Below, one piece after another: positions 43,953 to 56,489 of a stretch of DNA of 64,000 bases; position 1 is the first letter of the stretch; every line of letters begins with the position of its first letter. The stretch lies in assembly GCA_902702965.1 (NCBI GenBank), contig CACRXP010000432.1, forward strand, positions 454,821 to 518,820. Direction: 5' to 3'. The stretch comes from Spirometra erinaceieuropaei. Lineage: Eukaryota; Platyhelminthes; Cestoda; Diphyllobothriidea; Diphyllobothriidae. The notes under the pieces were generated by a model. That model was not told where the DNA came from. It did not search any database and was given only the letters and a program-made list of their open reading frames with translations. A program made the position numbers and the translations under genes.

Positions 43953-45150
43953 TTAGCAATATTTCGAGGATGATCTGAAACTCCTCGAAATACAAAATGA
44001 AGGATAAGTATAAAATAAGCTAAAGAAAGAAAAGTTCTCGCCAAAGCAGATCGTGAAAAGGTGCATGCATTTAACCAACGTTTGGTCCATGTATGCTAGG
44101 ACCTTGTATATTGTCCTTTGTGCGCTCATGACCGACTCTAACAATCCAATGGCAGTCGCTTCCGTTGTTATTGACAGACCCTTGTCCATTGGCTGGGCTA
44201 GTATCTCACATCTTTGCGAATTGCAGATAAGACTTTACTAAGGACCTTGAGAATTGCATTTAAGTTTGTGCATGGGTCAACGCGATACCCAAAACAAAGA
44301 AGGTGTGCGGGAATACCAATTTCAGTAATTCTTATTCCTCCTTTTTCAAGCGGTTTAAGTCGGGACGAGTAAGCGAATGTATACACATGGGGATGATTTG
44401 TGCCGTACCTTTATCCCTACCATCTACATGCAAAACGTAGATGTCGGAAATAATGCCCGATGCTTTGCCGTTGGAAAAACTCGGAAAACAGTTGTGTAAA
44501 GATGCCTCGCGAGGCACTCATTCGCTGAGTTCCCTTCAATATGTTCATTAATTTTCTTTCCGGCCGTCATTCCGATGGGTTTTGGGAGTTTGTATGCAAC
44601 ATTCATGCCAATACATTTGTCACGATAGCTGTCTTGCAAGGCTGGTCAAACATCTATCGAAGTCCTTTGCTGATGATTTCTGTTGAAAGCCCGGAGAATA
44701 AAATAATGTTGTTTTTTGTCGAAGGTGTACCAAACTGTTGAAGTTTTTATACTGTCTAATAGACGCTCACTCGGACGTTATCGTCGACTCCCCTACTTAT
44801 ACGAGCACTAAGAAATGTGTCTCCCTACCTCTTCCTCCTCGAACGCAAATGTATTCAAAGGATGTGTATGATTTAAAACTCCAAATGGAGTAGCGTTGTT
44901 GGCTTCCGCACTGGATATTCCGAGGAGTCCACTTATTTAGCAACAAAACTGTGAAAGGTTCTTGACCTGGTCGTTTATTGGAAATTCTCCTAATTTGCCT
45001 AAATAGGCTACGGTTTTAGAGGAGCGAGGGCCTAGCTTATGAAAATGCAGTTTACATATCCGCAAAGTTGTTTTGTCAAAAAAGAACGGCGCATGAAGTT
45101 TGAAACCCAGAAATAGTCTAATTGGTGCGCTTCTCGATATCCTCATGTGG
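43953..45150 (-). pseudogene. Possible decayed retroelement ORF in the duplication, copy 1
   Basis: Minus-strand pieces in shifting frames: PINDQVKNLSQFCC, GMNVAYKLPKPIGMTAGKKI, ECLARHLYTT, EKGGIRITEIGIPAHLLCFG, YRVDPCTNLNAILKVLSKVL and KVLAYMDQTLVKCMHLF. The copy at 59530-60560 carries the same pieces plus GIKQGCPFS, which resembles the GxxQGCPLSP block of reverse transcriptases. GYRVDPxxNLNEILKKVLSK resembles the thumb region. The link to reverse transcriptase is weak. Confidence 0.3.
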
Positions 45151-46267
45151 TGATGACTTGCCCTTGAGTATTTGTCAACTTAATCAACCGTTTTCTTGTT
45201 TTGTTAGCAAAGAGCAATTGGTCACTATTCGAAAACATTGACTTTTTTCAAGTCTAGGCTTTTTACGTCGTCAATGCACTGACAAGTATCCTACTAGGTA
45301 TGTGGAAATAGCCAATACAGTACAGTCTATCATTTCTACGGCATACACTCAGTTTTGGAATAATACGAGAATTAGCGCGTGCCCAAAATTAGAAGAACTG
45401 CCAGTCTCCATTTTCGGAACTTCGACTGACCATACATCCACTGATGCAGACTGGTTAAAGGCATTTGATACCTTAGTCGCCTTCTTTGGCAGTTAGTCAC
45501 TTTTGCCGATACTTGTGACATGCACTCTTTGTTCCTGTCCTCTTTTCCTAATCTGTTCCGTTAGACGGTATATGGTTAAGGCAGTCAGATGTGCTCATTA
45601 TAACGATATCGATTTTATTATCCGACACAGTTAGCGGGATTCGTTTGCTCCCTCGACGCTGCTTTAAAGACTATATGTGCACACTGTCAACAATTGCTGA
45701 GATCTCGGCTACTTGTTTATGAACTAATTCATTAGGGTTCATTTAAAGTGTTGAACACCGTCTGTGGAAACTTCATTAGACAGCAGGTTTAATTTCATGT
45801 CTTCTGCAGCTGAGTGTCTTAATAACTCCTCGACTAGTCAAAAAGAGCGGAAGACCAATGAATAATATTTCAAGTGATGTCCTACCGAGTGTCACACAAA
45901 AATGGCTGTGCATGTACCATTATGGATCTTCTGAAAGTACTGCTTATGATTTCCTTTCATGTACCACCTGCAGAACGAAGGATATCCCTGTGTCTCGGCG
46001 TCTTCCATTCAGCGACCGCGTGCTGCTGCAAAGGTCTTGCCTTTCTTTTCCAGTCACTATGTCTCCAGAGGCATTATACCGATGCAATTGGCGTTATAGT
46101 CCTTAAAGCTTTACAGAAGGACTTTAAAAGTCGACTTCGGCGTGTCTTCCTAGGAGTTATTTTTTTAATAACCATATTACTGTGCCTCTGCACTCCTCAT
46201 CAGTAGAAACTTAAATACTAATTTGTCTCAATACAGTCCCTAATAAAAATGATAAGTACGCACGTTA

Positions 46268-48285
46268 TCATCAGCTTAGAAGAGAAGCGTTTCTGTAGCT
46301 TCTGGCAAACCCGGACCCAGTGGCTTTATTTAGTTCCGAGTTTCTTATCGAATCGCTTGGATGGTTGCGTAGCCACTTTCATTTTAGATGTTGTGGTCCT
46401 TTCCAATATAAGTATAAGGATCAGCGTAGAATCTCACACTGTGTTGCTCCTATGGGCCACTCTGCCCTAAGAACAGTGGATAAAACTAGCCGCAATTACG
46501 CATTCATTACCGTCCGGCGTGCTCTTATATAAAAACATCAGCAGACTGCTCTAAAGGCAGGGCATTCTTTTGCCTCAACGATAAATTTAAATCCCGCCGT
46601 CCATTTGTCCATTCCTACAAGCGAAAGCCAATTATTATTCCTAATGACTGTGAAGTTCTCCAAGGTTCCATCTGCGAGCTCTCATCACTCCAAACTGATG
46701 ATATAATAACTTCGAACTACTTTCTGTTAGTCAAGTAGGCAAATGACGTGGATGTTAGCCACCGTCTCAAAAATCAGACACATACCAAGTCCCTGAAGAA
46801 TGGCATCGTTAATGTCCCAGAATGATCGCCGCAAAACGGTCTCGTAATGAGTAGTCAAAAAATGAGTCTAGTTTATTTTCAGATAACGATCTTCTACTTG
46901 TCCTGGATCCTTTGACGCCGCTCCCAATGAGGTATATTCTTCGATGCAATCCACCAGTACTCTGTCATCAAATCTTTATATTTCCCTCCGCTTTGAGACC
47001 CTTTTGCACTAAAGTTCGTAAGCTACTTTATTGCATCCGTCATTGGTGTCATTATTGCATTAACCAACCCATAATATGGCAATTCATTGATGCTTGCACT
47101 CTTTCTCCTATTATGTATTGATCCCTTGTTATTTATCCGGCTTTGCTTAAAAAAGATCTGGTAGTATTAATACAAGTTCTCTGAATGCCTTTCTTTGCTG
47201 CCTGTGTGCTTTATCTCCTTTCAGTCGATATAAGCATATTACAACAATTTAAAACGGTCAAGGCTGCATAGGTAGCTGATTTCGACTTATCTTGTACATC
47301 GGTATATCAGGATTCTCTATTGCAATTCCTGGCACGCTACTGTGCGTGTGAAGTGACAGAAATACAGAAGCTAAGATTTAAAACCTTCTCACTTATCGTA
47401 AGGCCATTTTATGTTTGCTTTTGATGTTTGAGTGAGTTATTAAATTATGTTCTGTCCACAATACATGGAGCCGTTGATTTGTTAAACAATGTAAGCCGAT
47501 CATTTTAAAATGAAGTGCATTACTCGCCCTCTCAAATATGCATGACAAAAGCTCTTTTCGCGCTTTTAATTCCACCCTTTTCCAATTGTTTTACCCCGGG
47601 GCGAGAAAAAATACGTGCATATGATAGCGGTTTCAGCCTGAAACCTATACTTAACTTCTACATGTAAAAAGCGTCGAATGCAATAACTGAGCTTCTGCTG
47701 CACAGAATGTTCGAGAAACATCTGTCTGAAGGCGCTTTTGAAGCATTCGTTCGATATGTTTCTTTTAGCAAACATGTGTGTTCCCGTCGTCCGCTTGATG
47801 CATTTTGATAAATTATATACAACATGCGGATGTATAGTTGTTAGACTGCTCGTTCTCCTACAGCAGGTCCCTGTTTGTAGTTTGCATTACCAACCAAACA
47901 ATGGCCACGGTTGTATTTTACTGAAAGCGTAATAAACTGCAGATATGAGTTTATCGGTCAGAAAAACTTTCTTTGAAGTTTATCGTCAGATTTTCAACCT
48001 ATGCGTATATTTAAAAAAGGCATTTCATGTCCAACCAAAACGGAGCGACTTGAAGTTCGGTAAAGTGTTGTGGGTAGTCGAGTAGAAACATCAGTGTTCC
48101 TTTTAGATTAGACATGCTGACATCCTAATTAAACTCGAAAATGCCCCGTTAGCAATGTACGGTCTTTCATGTCTTGAGTAAATGCATACATTTCGCGTGA
48201 TGCAAGGAGAGACGCATGCCTGAATTCGGATGAACTACATAGTGGCCTTTGCAGATATGTGGTAGACCGTGCAGTCCATGGATGC
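46268..48285. other. Segment present only in copy 1 of the duplication
   Basis: In copy 2 the bases after GATAAGTA (61750) continue directly to the equivalent of 48285, so these 2.0 kb are an insertion in copy 1 or a deletion from copy 2. No coding region recognised. Confidence 0.55.
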
Positions 48286-49070
48286 GTGCGCAGACAAACT
48301 AAAGGTGTTTGAAACCATATTCGTTGAAGAATTTTAAGTAGACTGGTTGTTGATCAATTTCCTCAGTGTGTCCCGTCTGAAAAAGTAGACAGCATCTACA
48401 TTTCAACAATGCGTATCTTTTTATGCGGTCTGTATAACACGATTATTGTGCTCTCTTTAAGTTGTTTAAGCACCTTTGCGTAAATTTTTGTAAACAACCG
48501 CGGATATCACGGCTCCATGTTTAAAAACAGATTACTAGAGTTCGTTCATAAACGGATTATAAAATCCACTAGTGTCGGTGTAAAGGGTTTGACGCCGTCT
48601 ATGGAAATGGGCTTTGGATCGTAAATTTATTTGCAGGGCTTTTCAGACTAGATGTCTAATTCTAAATAAATAATTCAACAACAAATGCCAACATTACTTG
48701 AGACCAAGGGATGATACATAAAATGGCATTCTATCGAATGACCTACCGTTCCGGACCTTTACAAAAACTTGCTGTTTGTTTCATTTCGCAGAATTGGAGA
48801 TATCTTTGTCCAGCTTATGTGTTCAACTGTAACTTCAGTCGTAGCAGAAAACGGACTTCAAAGCACGCATAATTTAAGCGCCGACGTCACGCTAACTGCT
48901 TGGTCTTAACGTGAGAATGCGAAAGTACTTTGCCGCATATTAGATTCTTTGAGTTGCCCGACGTTAAATGTGTGAGAACGTCTTGCTGCGGTCTGTGAGA
49001 GATAATTTGCAAGAGTATCTCAATCGCACCTACATGAAGGGACGTAAATCAAGCTTTTAAGAGCTTCATG

Positions 49071-49535
49071 TCGGTTCTTGAGCCACACAACATCATAGTT
49101 AGTTCCAACTAAAATTAGGAAATCATTCTTATGTTTAAAGTAGTATATAGTGTGCTGACGGGCAAAACCTTCGAAACTCCACCACCTGCTGCGTACACTT
49201 CACCACAGATGCTTACTCTCTAGCCGCGCAAATTAGCAGCTATGCCTGCAAACAAGCGCAAACGACCGATGTGTTTTTCGGTGTGGTTTGTTGTCTTTTA
49301 CGTTCCGTGGCAATTACTCAGTCACTTCCATGCACAACACTCGACTCATTTTTGTCTCTTGACAAAACAGACTGGTCATACGCATAAAAACCACAAAGGC
49401 GTCTTACAAAGAAGATGATGCGTTATTACCCGGGCAGTCCGTGTACTAACTTGAGCTTCCTCTCTTCTACAGAAACCATCTCAGCGACAAATGAATGCTT
49501 TGGCAGCCAAACAAGGAAAAGGGAGATAGGAGTGC
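49071..49535. other. No gene seen
   Basis: Flank between duplication copy 1 and the Penelope-like debris; no motif recognised. Confidence 0.35.
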
Positions 49536-49539
49536 GGAG

Positions 49540-49990
49540 ATGGTGTTCGCGATAGGGCTGATTCTCACGGGGGCGAGACAGCGTGTACCATTGTCTCCGG
49601 ACTGTCCGTCAATCGGTCTGCCCTGCGTAATGGCGAGGGCAGGCCCGCCATGGGATTTGATAAAAGGTTCGCAGTTCTATTTTCCTGTGTCTAGTCTGTC
49701 CATAATTTGCACAATGTTCTTGCGCATGGGCGCTTTAGGACGGTGAACGGTAGCCACTCCGAGGTTTCCAGCGGTTATTTGCATTGGTTTGGACAAAATA
49801 TTTATATTTCACAGAGCGTGCCAGATAGTTGGCGGCTCACCTCCGTTTGTTCGCCGTGGGTGCTTGCGGAGGATGCAGCTGAAAAACAGTTGTTTGGGTA
49901 TCCATTCCTTGTTCGTTACATTTGAAGATGCCGTAGTTCTCGTATTCGACTCTTCGATTCACTTCAGTGCGTTTTAACTCTTTGGAAAAG
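49540..49990 (-). pseudogene. Penelope-like retroelement fragment
   Basis: On the minus strand, in changing frames: PPQAPTANKRR, ITAGNLGVATVHRPKAPMRK (the GVAxxHRPxAxMR linker), then FYQIPWRACPRHYAGQTD (the GIY-YIG core, compare YQILCRDWPHHYKGQTGRR at 51190). It is an inverted, more decayed relative of the fragment at 50855-51614. Confidence 0.65.
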
Positions 49991-50439
49991 TGCCTTACTA
50001 AAGCTGTGTTTAAGCGTATTGAGTCTTTTTATGGTGTCTGAGAATCTAAGTGGCATAAGTCTCTTTTCTATACACTGTTCTGCTGAGTAAGCGTTCGACG
50101 AAAACGTAAAGGTACGGCAACTTTTTGCTTGTTCTTGTTCACTGTTGAACTTAATGTCGGGGAAGATGCCGATGGACGGGTCTTGAGTTTGCTAATATAT
50201 CTTTTTCAAGAACAAACAACGTTTCCTCTTCATACTGGTCCCAAAACACAAGTCCATGGTGGTCGAAACGGCTTTCTTTATCCCCCGCAACCAGGCCGGG
50301 CACTGGTAAAACCATCAATTATCGTTTGATCTGCTCTGCCATTGAATGCAAAAAGGATTTGCTGGCAGAACGGAAATCATTTCCGTAAATGCTCGATTTT
50401 TAGGGGAACCTTCGTTTCGTCGTAGTTTCTTGGAACCGT

Positions 50440-50620
50440 TTGCGTTAGGCCTCCAGCAACAACTATATCAACAGACAAGTGCATATGCTTCCCTTGCTAT
50501 CACGCGCTCCGTTCCCGCGGCTAAGAGGTGAGACCCAATTCCCAGCCAAGGGTACGCGCATTCACGCTGCAGGGAAACGGTGTGGGAGTCAGCTTGTGAC
50601 GAACACCACCCCCTGCACTG
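50440..50620 (+). repeat. Penelope pseudo-LTR-like direct repeat, copy 1
   Basis: TATATCAACAGACAAGTGCA, GCTATCACGCGCTCCGTTCC, CGCGGCTAAGAGGTGAGACC and CAATTCCCAGCCAAGGGT recur at 51415-51570 with a few changes. In the second copy this segment directly follows the GIY-YIG code. Confidence 0.65.
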
Positions 50621-50854
50621 TTACCCCCTTCTTTGTTTGACTACAAAGGCTACTCATCTGATGCCGTCTTCTCACAGTCTCCGACGATGGCCTCCTGTAC
50701 GAGACCCAAAGCTTAGAGGAAGGCAGCTACTGTGCCGATGATCGTGTGTTCACCTCTTCCACAGTATTCAGTTTAAGCTCATTGAAAAAGCCTTATGATT
50801 TATAGACAGGCGACTAACACGACTCAGATTCTCAACTAACATAATAACCACCCA

Positions 50855-51614
50855 ATGGTGCATAAACGTAGCTATGTTAAGACCCTCTTCCAAGGAGTAA
50901 AATCGACATGCAAGGAAGCAGAAGGAAGAGCAGGAGAAATACCACATCCTCGGGACCAACCGTCAGGAAATGGATATCCCGAACAGATTCGTCAGCCACT
51001 GCCTCCGCACGCACCCACGGCGAACAAACGGAGGAAAGCCACCAAAACTTAAACACCCTCTACCAGAGTGTGTGCGAAGCAACAAAACGGATCGCTTGAG
51101 AGGTCGGCGTGCGTAAAGCTTACCGTCCGAAAGCGATCATATGAAGGGCCGCCCGTATACACGAGGACATTCTCGTGTCGTTTATCAGATCTTATGTCGA
51201 GATTGGCCTCACCACTACAAAGGACAGACCGGACGACGGCTTAGCTCACAAATGACGGATCATAAACGGGCGGTCCGGAGAAGCGACCCGTTGTCTCAGG
51301 TTGCAACTCACACCCTGGAGGGAGGCCACGAATTCAACTTCGCGAGCACGCGGATAGTAGCGCGGTTCAGCAGTAAGAGAGGGCAACTCTGCTGGAGGCC
51401 TGGATGTCTGACACAAAATCTATCAACAGGCACGCTCATATACCCCCTAGCTATCATGCGCTCCGTTCCCGCGGTCAAGAGGCGAGACCCAATTCCCAGC
51501 CAAGGGTGCACGCATTCACGCCGCGGTGAGAGCGCGTGGGGCTCAGCTGATAGCGAATACCACCCTCTGCACACCCATCTTCCCCTCCATCTTCCCCATC
51601 TTCCCCCTCAATAA
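50855..51614 (+). pseudogene. Penelope-like retroelement GIY-YIG end, plus strand
   Basis: KTLFQGVKSTCKEAEGRAGE, NGYPEQI and APTANKRRKATK lead in one frame to LYQSVCEATKRIA in the next. After stops the frame at 51141 gives HSRVVYQILCRDWPHHYKGQ, TGRRLSSQMTDHKRAVRRSD, PLSQVATHTLEGGHEFNF and a tail. This is the usual order from reverse transcriptase thumb through endonuclease. The catalytic YxG in GIY-YIG is altered (HYKGQTG). AATAAA near 51610 ends the element just before duplication copy 2. Confidence 0.8.
51415..51570 (+). repeat. Penelope pseudo-LTR-like direct repeat, copy 2
   Basis: Second copy of the segment at 50440-50620, overlapping the last codons of the endonuclease frame. Paired repeats around the code fit the pseudo-LTR layout of Penelope-like elements. 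Confidence 0.6.
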
Positions 51615-51949
51615 AGATTGCTGCAGTATTGTGGGCAAATATTTACTTTAACGCCAGAGATAGCCGTGTTTTGGTGAAAGAAAAAAATCAGTATTGGTGT
51701 GTACATAAATTTCCACTAAATTTACTGTGATACCAAGAAAAGCAAATTACTAGCATGTGCAAGGAGACCATATTATCAACATCGGCAAACATGTCATCTT
51801 AGATCTTCACCCATATGACATGAAAAATGACCTTGAACTTCAATCATTGCATTAAATAAAGCTAGTAATTAAGCGTTGCTTATATCCGATCTCACTTTGA
51901 AAATGCTGATAAGACAGGAGGAGTCTTGTCCTTTGTTAGCGCCGCCTAA

Positions 51950-52150
51950 CATTGCATATTCCCGATCGAAAACCGACAGGTCAACGGGCTCTAGGCCCGG
52001 TGAGTAGAGGCGTTGACTTCTAAACCAACAGGTCGCGAGTTCGAGGCTCGGGTGTTCCACACTTCGGGCTTGGGTATGGCTGGCTGACGACGGCTAATAA
52101 GCCAGAAATGGCCATTCCAGTCTCCCTTGTCTTTGTCGGTAATATCTTTC
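51950..52150 (+). repeat. tRNA-derived SINE, the best preserved copy
   Basis: GGCCCGGTGAGTAGAGGCGT, TTGACTTCTAAACCAACAGG and GTCGCGAGTTCGAGGCTCGG give a tRNA-like head with B box GAGTTCGAGGCTC. A body with GGCTGGCTGACGACGGCTAA and TAAGCCAGAAATGGCC follows. It is missing from the equivalent place in copy 1 (42775-42835), so it inserted after the duplication or was lost there. Confidence 0.7.
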
Positions 52151-53019
52151 TGCCCTCACAACTGTGTTAAACGGCGGCAGAATATGGATAACACACGCAT
52201 GTATGGGCCATTTACTAGTACCTGAGCTAAAAATATGGAATCAACTAACCCTAAACTATAACACTAATTGTCTCTCCGTAATTAATGAATATTACCCGCA
52301 GTGGCTGATGGACCTCGCATAAATATGCATATACAAAAAATTGGGTCTCGGCCTATAGACCTGGCATATACTGATCTTATTAAAGTCCGCAGTTAATTTT
52401 TGAGGAAACTAGAAAGCAACCGTTTCTATGTTGTTTTGCCAAATTCAGATTCCCGTCGAATTAGACAATTATGAATTCAATCACGCTATTGGCCATTAGG
52501 CTATGCAAACTCAATTCAAGAATCACTTATCTCCACTCACCGCACCGTGCACAGTTCTTTGCGTTAAACGGATAGTAACACTGCAGATTGTGCCCCTAAA
52601 AACAAGGCACGAAATGGATAATCTGCTCAAGTCCCAAAAGTAGTCTATAAATGCACATTTATGTTGCCGTGTTGGCATTCAACGATGATTGCGTATACAA
52701 AAGACAGGGTTGCATCTTACACTTCTTGGATTAAAATATTGTGTGCTTATGTCACGCCGTGCCTCAGGAAACCAACGAAGAATCGTTTGCCATATCTGTC
52801 CCACCTGTTTCCATGCTTGCGCATGCGTTTGGGTTTTCAATTGTGTATGCGGACCCTGTGATTCCTCATCCTTCTGACCTGACTGGAATGACTACCAATC
52901 GAACGATAACTTGAACCTCACAGTCGCTCCGGTACATAGGTTTATGTGGAATGGCGGACTGATTGTCTGCCACGTCATATGGCCCCTCCATTTTGTCGCC
53001 TATGTAGCACTTCCAAGCC

Positions 53020-54330
53020 TAGAGACAGCCTGATAGCAGCATTTATCGTCCGTGCTTTTGTTAGAATCTAAATCCTGCTCAGTGTGCATTGTCGATCAAA
53101 GTTGTTGTTTCAAGATCTTGCCGCGTCAGTTTAGCTTCCAAACAGTGCACTCTTATTTTTCGTTGTGGCCACGGGATTATGATGGTACGTTTATTTGTGT
53201 GTCGGGCTATGCCAGTCGCAATAACCATATCTTAACACCGGTCTCAGGTTGAGGAGACATGAAGCGTGCGGTAGATCATGTACAGTAGGTGGCCTAACTC
53301 ATGAAATGTCAGCCGTAATTCCAAAATATGTTTCCGTTTCGAAATGAAAAATTAAGTAAAGTTGTAAAACTAATCGTAATGCAGCTTAATTCCAAAAAAA
53401 ACCAGTTATCTTAGGGTGTAGACTTTGAAATGAACTTCATTTAGACTGCATGCAATAACGGCACTCTGCAAAAAATACCTACAAAATTATAGAATCCGTG
53501 TCAAATTGTTGTTGTGGACAAGGGCGTTTGATGTACGCCTAGTTGTGGATAAGGCCATGCCAGTCACATGAGCCGACCCCCGTTATCATTCGAAATGACT
53601 GTCTTAACACCAGTTTCAGGTTGGGGAGGCATAGAGAGTGCGGTAGTTCGTGTATATACAGTTAGTCACCTACCTCCTTAAATGTGTTGATATGTACTTA
53701 TGATTGCCAATCACTCGCAAACGGACACTATTTCACGAGACGAATGTCTATTTTAATTAAGCACAAGTTTGACGTAATCAAAGACATGAAAGATATATTA
53801 TAGGCAATGTTGCGTTGTTAAGAAATGTCAAGTTATTTTGAAAAGCGCAATATCTCGTCAACGTCAGAAGAGTTTGAAGACGAAGATAGGGTATTCCGGA
53901 GAACCTATCTTCGACTTCAAATAATCAACCCGGATATCTTAACTTTGCCAATCTGAACGTTAGAAGTGGCTTTTATTTAGTAAACTTCGTTTTTAAATAT
54001 ATAAAATGCATTCTCATACATAACACGTAGCAAATATGAAAGTAGACATACAATAACGTCGAATAACAGCGCTTAGGAGCGCGAAAGAAACGGCCAAAAA
54101 TGTTAACTTTTGTTCCCCGACTCGTCCTGCAAAAAGTCTAAAGTACACACTTATCCGTCATTAGAATGCAGTAATAAAGTACTACCTGAGGAGGTCACTC
54201 ATTAAGGAAAGTTATTTTATTTTTCGAAGGCATATTCGTTGCTGACTTTCATTCTGAACAGCCATTTTTCTCGAAAATGATGTTTGCTATTTGAATGAGT
54301 CTTCATATGTGACCCAAACGACTGTGACGG
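53020..54330. repeat. Local duplication with foldback arm, copy 1
   Basis: It matches 56490-57780. Landmarks are TGCTCAGTGTGCATTGTCGA, GGTCTCAGGTTGAGGAGACA, TAACTCATGAAATGTCAGCC and CAATCACTCGCAAACGGACA. Two foldback termini occur in series (about 53290 and 53685), so one element is nested in another. Confidence 0.75.
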
Positions 54331-54339
54331 TTAAGGATG

Positions 54340-55405
54340 TTAGATCAACTTAAACCACGCACAATAAGTTCGTTTCGTCTACTGTCAGAAGTCAGGGAGC
54401 TGTGAAGACTAGTTTATTCTGTACACAGGGCAGGTTGCCGTAAGTTGACGATTTGCTTGCAACAGAGAAAAGCGTCTGTTCACGGAGAGCGTCAGTCACG
54501 GTGTGTAGTTTACGCAAGTGTGAAAGTCCGTGTCAGTAGGTGGGGGTGACGGGTTGGATGCTGATCATGAGATTGGACGGATTAGGAGAGGATTAGGGGG
54601 AAGCATAATTACAGGGGCTTACGGGTATCAAGCCAGGTCGTCCGACGCGCATGAGGTGATAATTGTTTGTGGGGTGGGCAGCCGGGGGTCACTGCAGCTG
54701 GACAGGAGGGGGGCCCAGTTATAATCGGCGGAGGTGTTTGTGTGTCAGCGGCCTGGCAACGATTGTCGCGGCCATCGACCGACAAAACGGAGTCGCAGAA
54801 AAGGAGAACTGGAGCGGCTGCTACAACTCCCCCCCAGACACCAAACGGAGTGAAGGCGTCGACATGCTAGCCAGCCACAAACCTGTTGGGCCAGTGGACG
54901 TGACGACCAGATAGTGTGCGGCGAAGCGGAGGGGGGGCTGTCGCAAGTAGGTGGAGGCATCAGTGTTTGCGGCGGGGTGCAGTGTTGGGGTGAGGAATGG
55001 TCACTGTCGTCGATGAACGCCGGCTTGACGCGATCAATGCTGACTGTGTCGGTCTTGCCATTGCGGTCGATGACAACATCTTTGTCAGATCGACGAAGGA
55101 CTTTATACGGCCCGTCATAGGGTGGTTGGAGTGGTCGTCGGACAGCGTCATGCAGAACCAAGACGAAATCGCACTTATCCAGGTCGGGATGGATGAAGGA
55201 ATTGGCCGGTGACGCCCGAGGGGGCGTTGCGCGGAGATTGCGCATGACACTACGCAGCCGCTCCACATAACTGCAAGGTTCAAAAAACGTTAGCATGTTT
55301 GAGGGAAACACTAACTCACCGGGCAGTCGGAGGGATGTTCCGTAGACAAGATCAGCCGCAGTGCAACCGATGTCGGCCTTGAGAGTGGAACAGTGGACAC
55401 TACGG
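54340..55405 (-). pseudogene. Ty3/gypsy retrotransposon integrase C-terminal fragment
   Basis: On the minus strand from about 55385: ADIGCTAADLVYGTSLRLPG, ELVFPSN, then FVLVLHDAVRRPLQPPYDGP, YKVLRRSDKDVVIDRNGKTD and TVSIDRVKPAF. This is the end of a Ty3/gypsy integrase, including the post-catalytic region that binds DNA. A frame change near 54910 moves the rest (SGRHVHWPNRF) to another frame. The catalytic core and other pol domains are absent. The segment is GC-rich and inserted between AT-rich duplicated blocks. No LTR was clearly delimited. Confidence 0.85.
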
Positions 55406-56330
55406 TTCCCTGTTCATAAACGGACTATTAAAATTCACTAGTATCGGTTTAAAGTGTTGGACGCCGTCGATGGAAATGGGTTTTGGATCGTAAATTTATT
55501 TACGAGGTTATTCAAACTAGATGTCTAATTCTAATTAAATAAACATTTGGAGATGCCAACAAGATTTGAGACCAATTTAAGAGTATCGAATTACCTACCG
55601 TTCCGGGCCTTTACAAAAAACTTGCTTTTCTTTTCATTTCGCTTACGTTTCCCAGAATTGAGGATACATTTGCCCAGCTACTGTGTTCTATTGCAACATT
55701 CTCGCCATGTACCTCAAGGGGACACACATTTCCAAAAGGCTTTACGAGAAGTTCTCAGCGCATTGTCCTAGATTTTTAATTTCATAACCGCAAATATAAG
55801 CTGCTGCGCAAATCATCAGTAGTAGTTCAAATTTGTGGACCGTTGTAGGGTTATGAAGAGTCTTATGGAAGTATTTACAACACTTGTTGGCGAACATGCC
55901 AGCGGTTTGGGTGTGAGGAAATTGGACTACACGTATTATAAGCGAACGAGGTATCAGTGACACCTGTGAGAAAAGTGTCTGTTATAGCGAATATTTTTTG
56001 CGAACAAATTTGTAATAATAAGTGAATCGGAACTACCTTAAGACACCAAATTGTACTGATTTGCCAACTAAACGGACTTTAGCGAGACATATTACCTGAC
56101 GCAATTTTAGAAATATATGTGCTAAAATAGTGGTCTACGTTTCAATGAAACTTGTGCAAATGCATTCAAAAATAAAACAACCGGTAATTTGGGCCACAAT
56201 TTTCTACAGTGGTGATATGCAATTAATTCGCATTCTGGAATTTAAGTAGATCAGCGGAGCAAGCGTACATATTCTTTAAAGGCGCATGTCTAGGCGTTTT
56301 TAAGTGTGTTTGTGAATACTCTATTGAATG
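55406..56330 (+). repeat. Third copy of a duplicated block
   Basis: TTCATAAACGGACTATTAAA, TTGGACGCCGTCGATGGAAA and CTAGATGTCTAATTCTAA match 61990-62150 and, in part, 48530-48680. The match with copy 2 continues to about 62900 (GATCAGCGGAGCAA). Confidence 0.7.
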
Positions 56331-56489
56331 AAGCAACGGCAAAAAAAATCAGCGAAATGCAGGTAGACCAAAGGATTTTTCAGACAATGCTGTCTTCTCC
56401 ACGCAGTTCGATCAGACGCGCAGGCATCAGTGCTTAACGCTGAGGAAGGCTCTTTGGCGCATATTGCTGGTGCTTACCTCGAAATAAGC

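Larger units (their letters stand above)
42465..49070 (+). repeat. Large segmental duplication, copy 1
   Basis: It begins TTGCTGCAGTTTTGTGGGCA, matching TTGCTGCAGTATTGTGGGCA at 51620, and ends with the block from CTTCAGTCGTAGCAG to GGGACGTAAAT, matching 63783-64000. Matching blocks in order are 42465-43910 with 51620-53190, 43908-44025 with 57876-58000, 44045-46260 with 59530-61755, 48285-48840 with 61780-62270, and 48840-49060 with 63783-64000. No frame is clearly conserved between the copies. Confidence 0.85.

Noticed and set aside
44655..44690. CTGATGA followed by GAAA, a possible hammerhead core (also at 60160)
   Set aside because: No stem II can form between the two core boxes and no cleavage triplet or stem I was found.
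45302..45496. 64-codon frame repeated at 60798-60992
   Set aside because: High identity comes from the recent duplication; no motif, and a competing minus-strand frame exists.
45874..46206. 110-codon frame with a hydrophobic segment near its end, also present at 61371-61703
   Set aside because: It is open in both duplicates, but an overlapping frame is open too and changes are spread over all codon positions, so no sign of selection on one frame.
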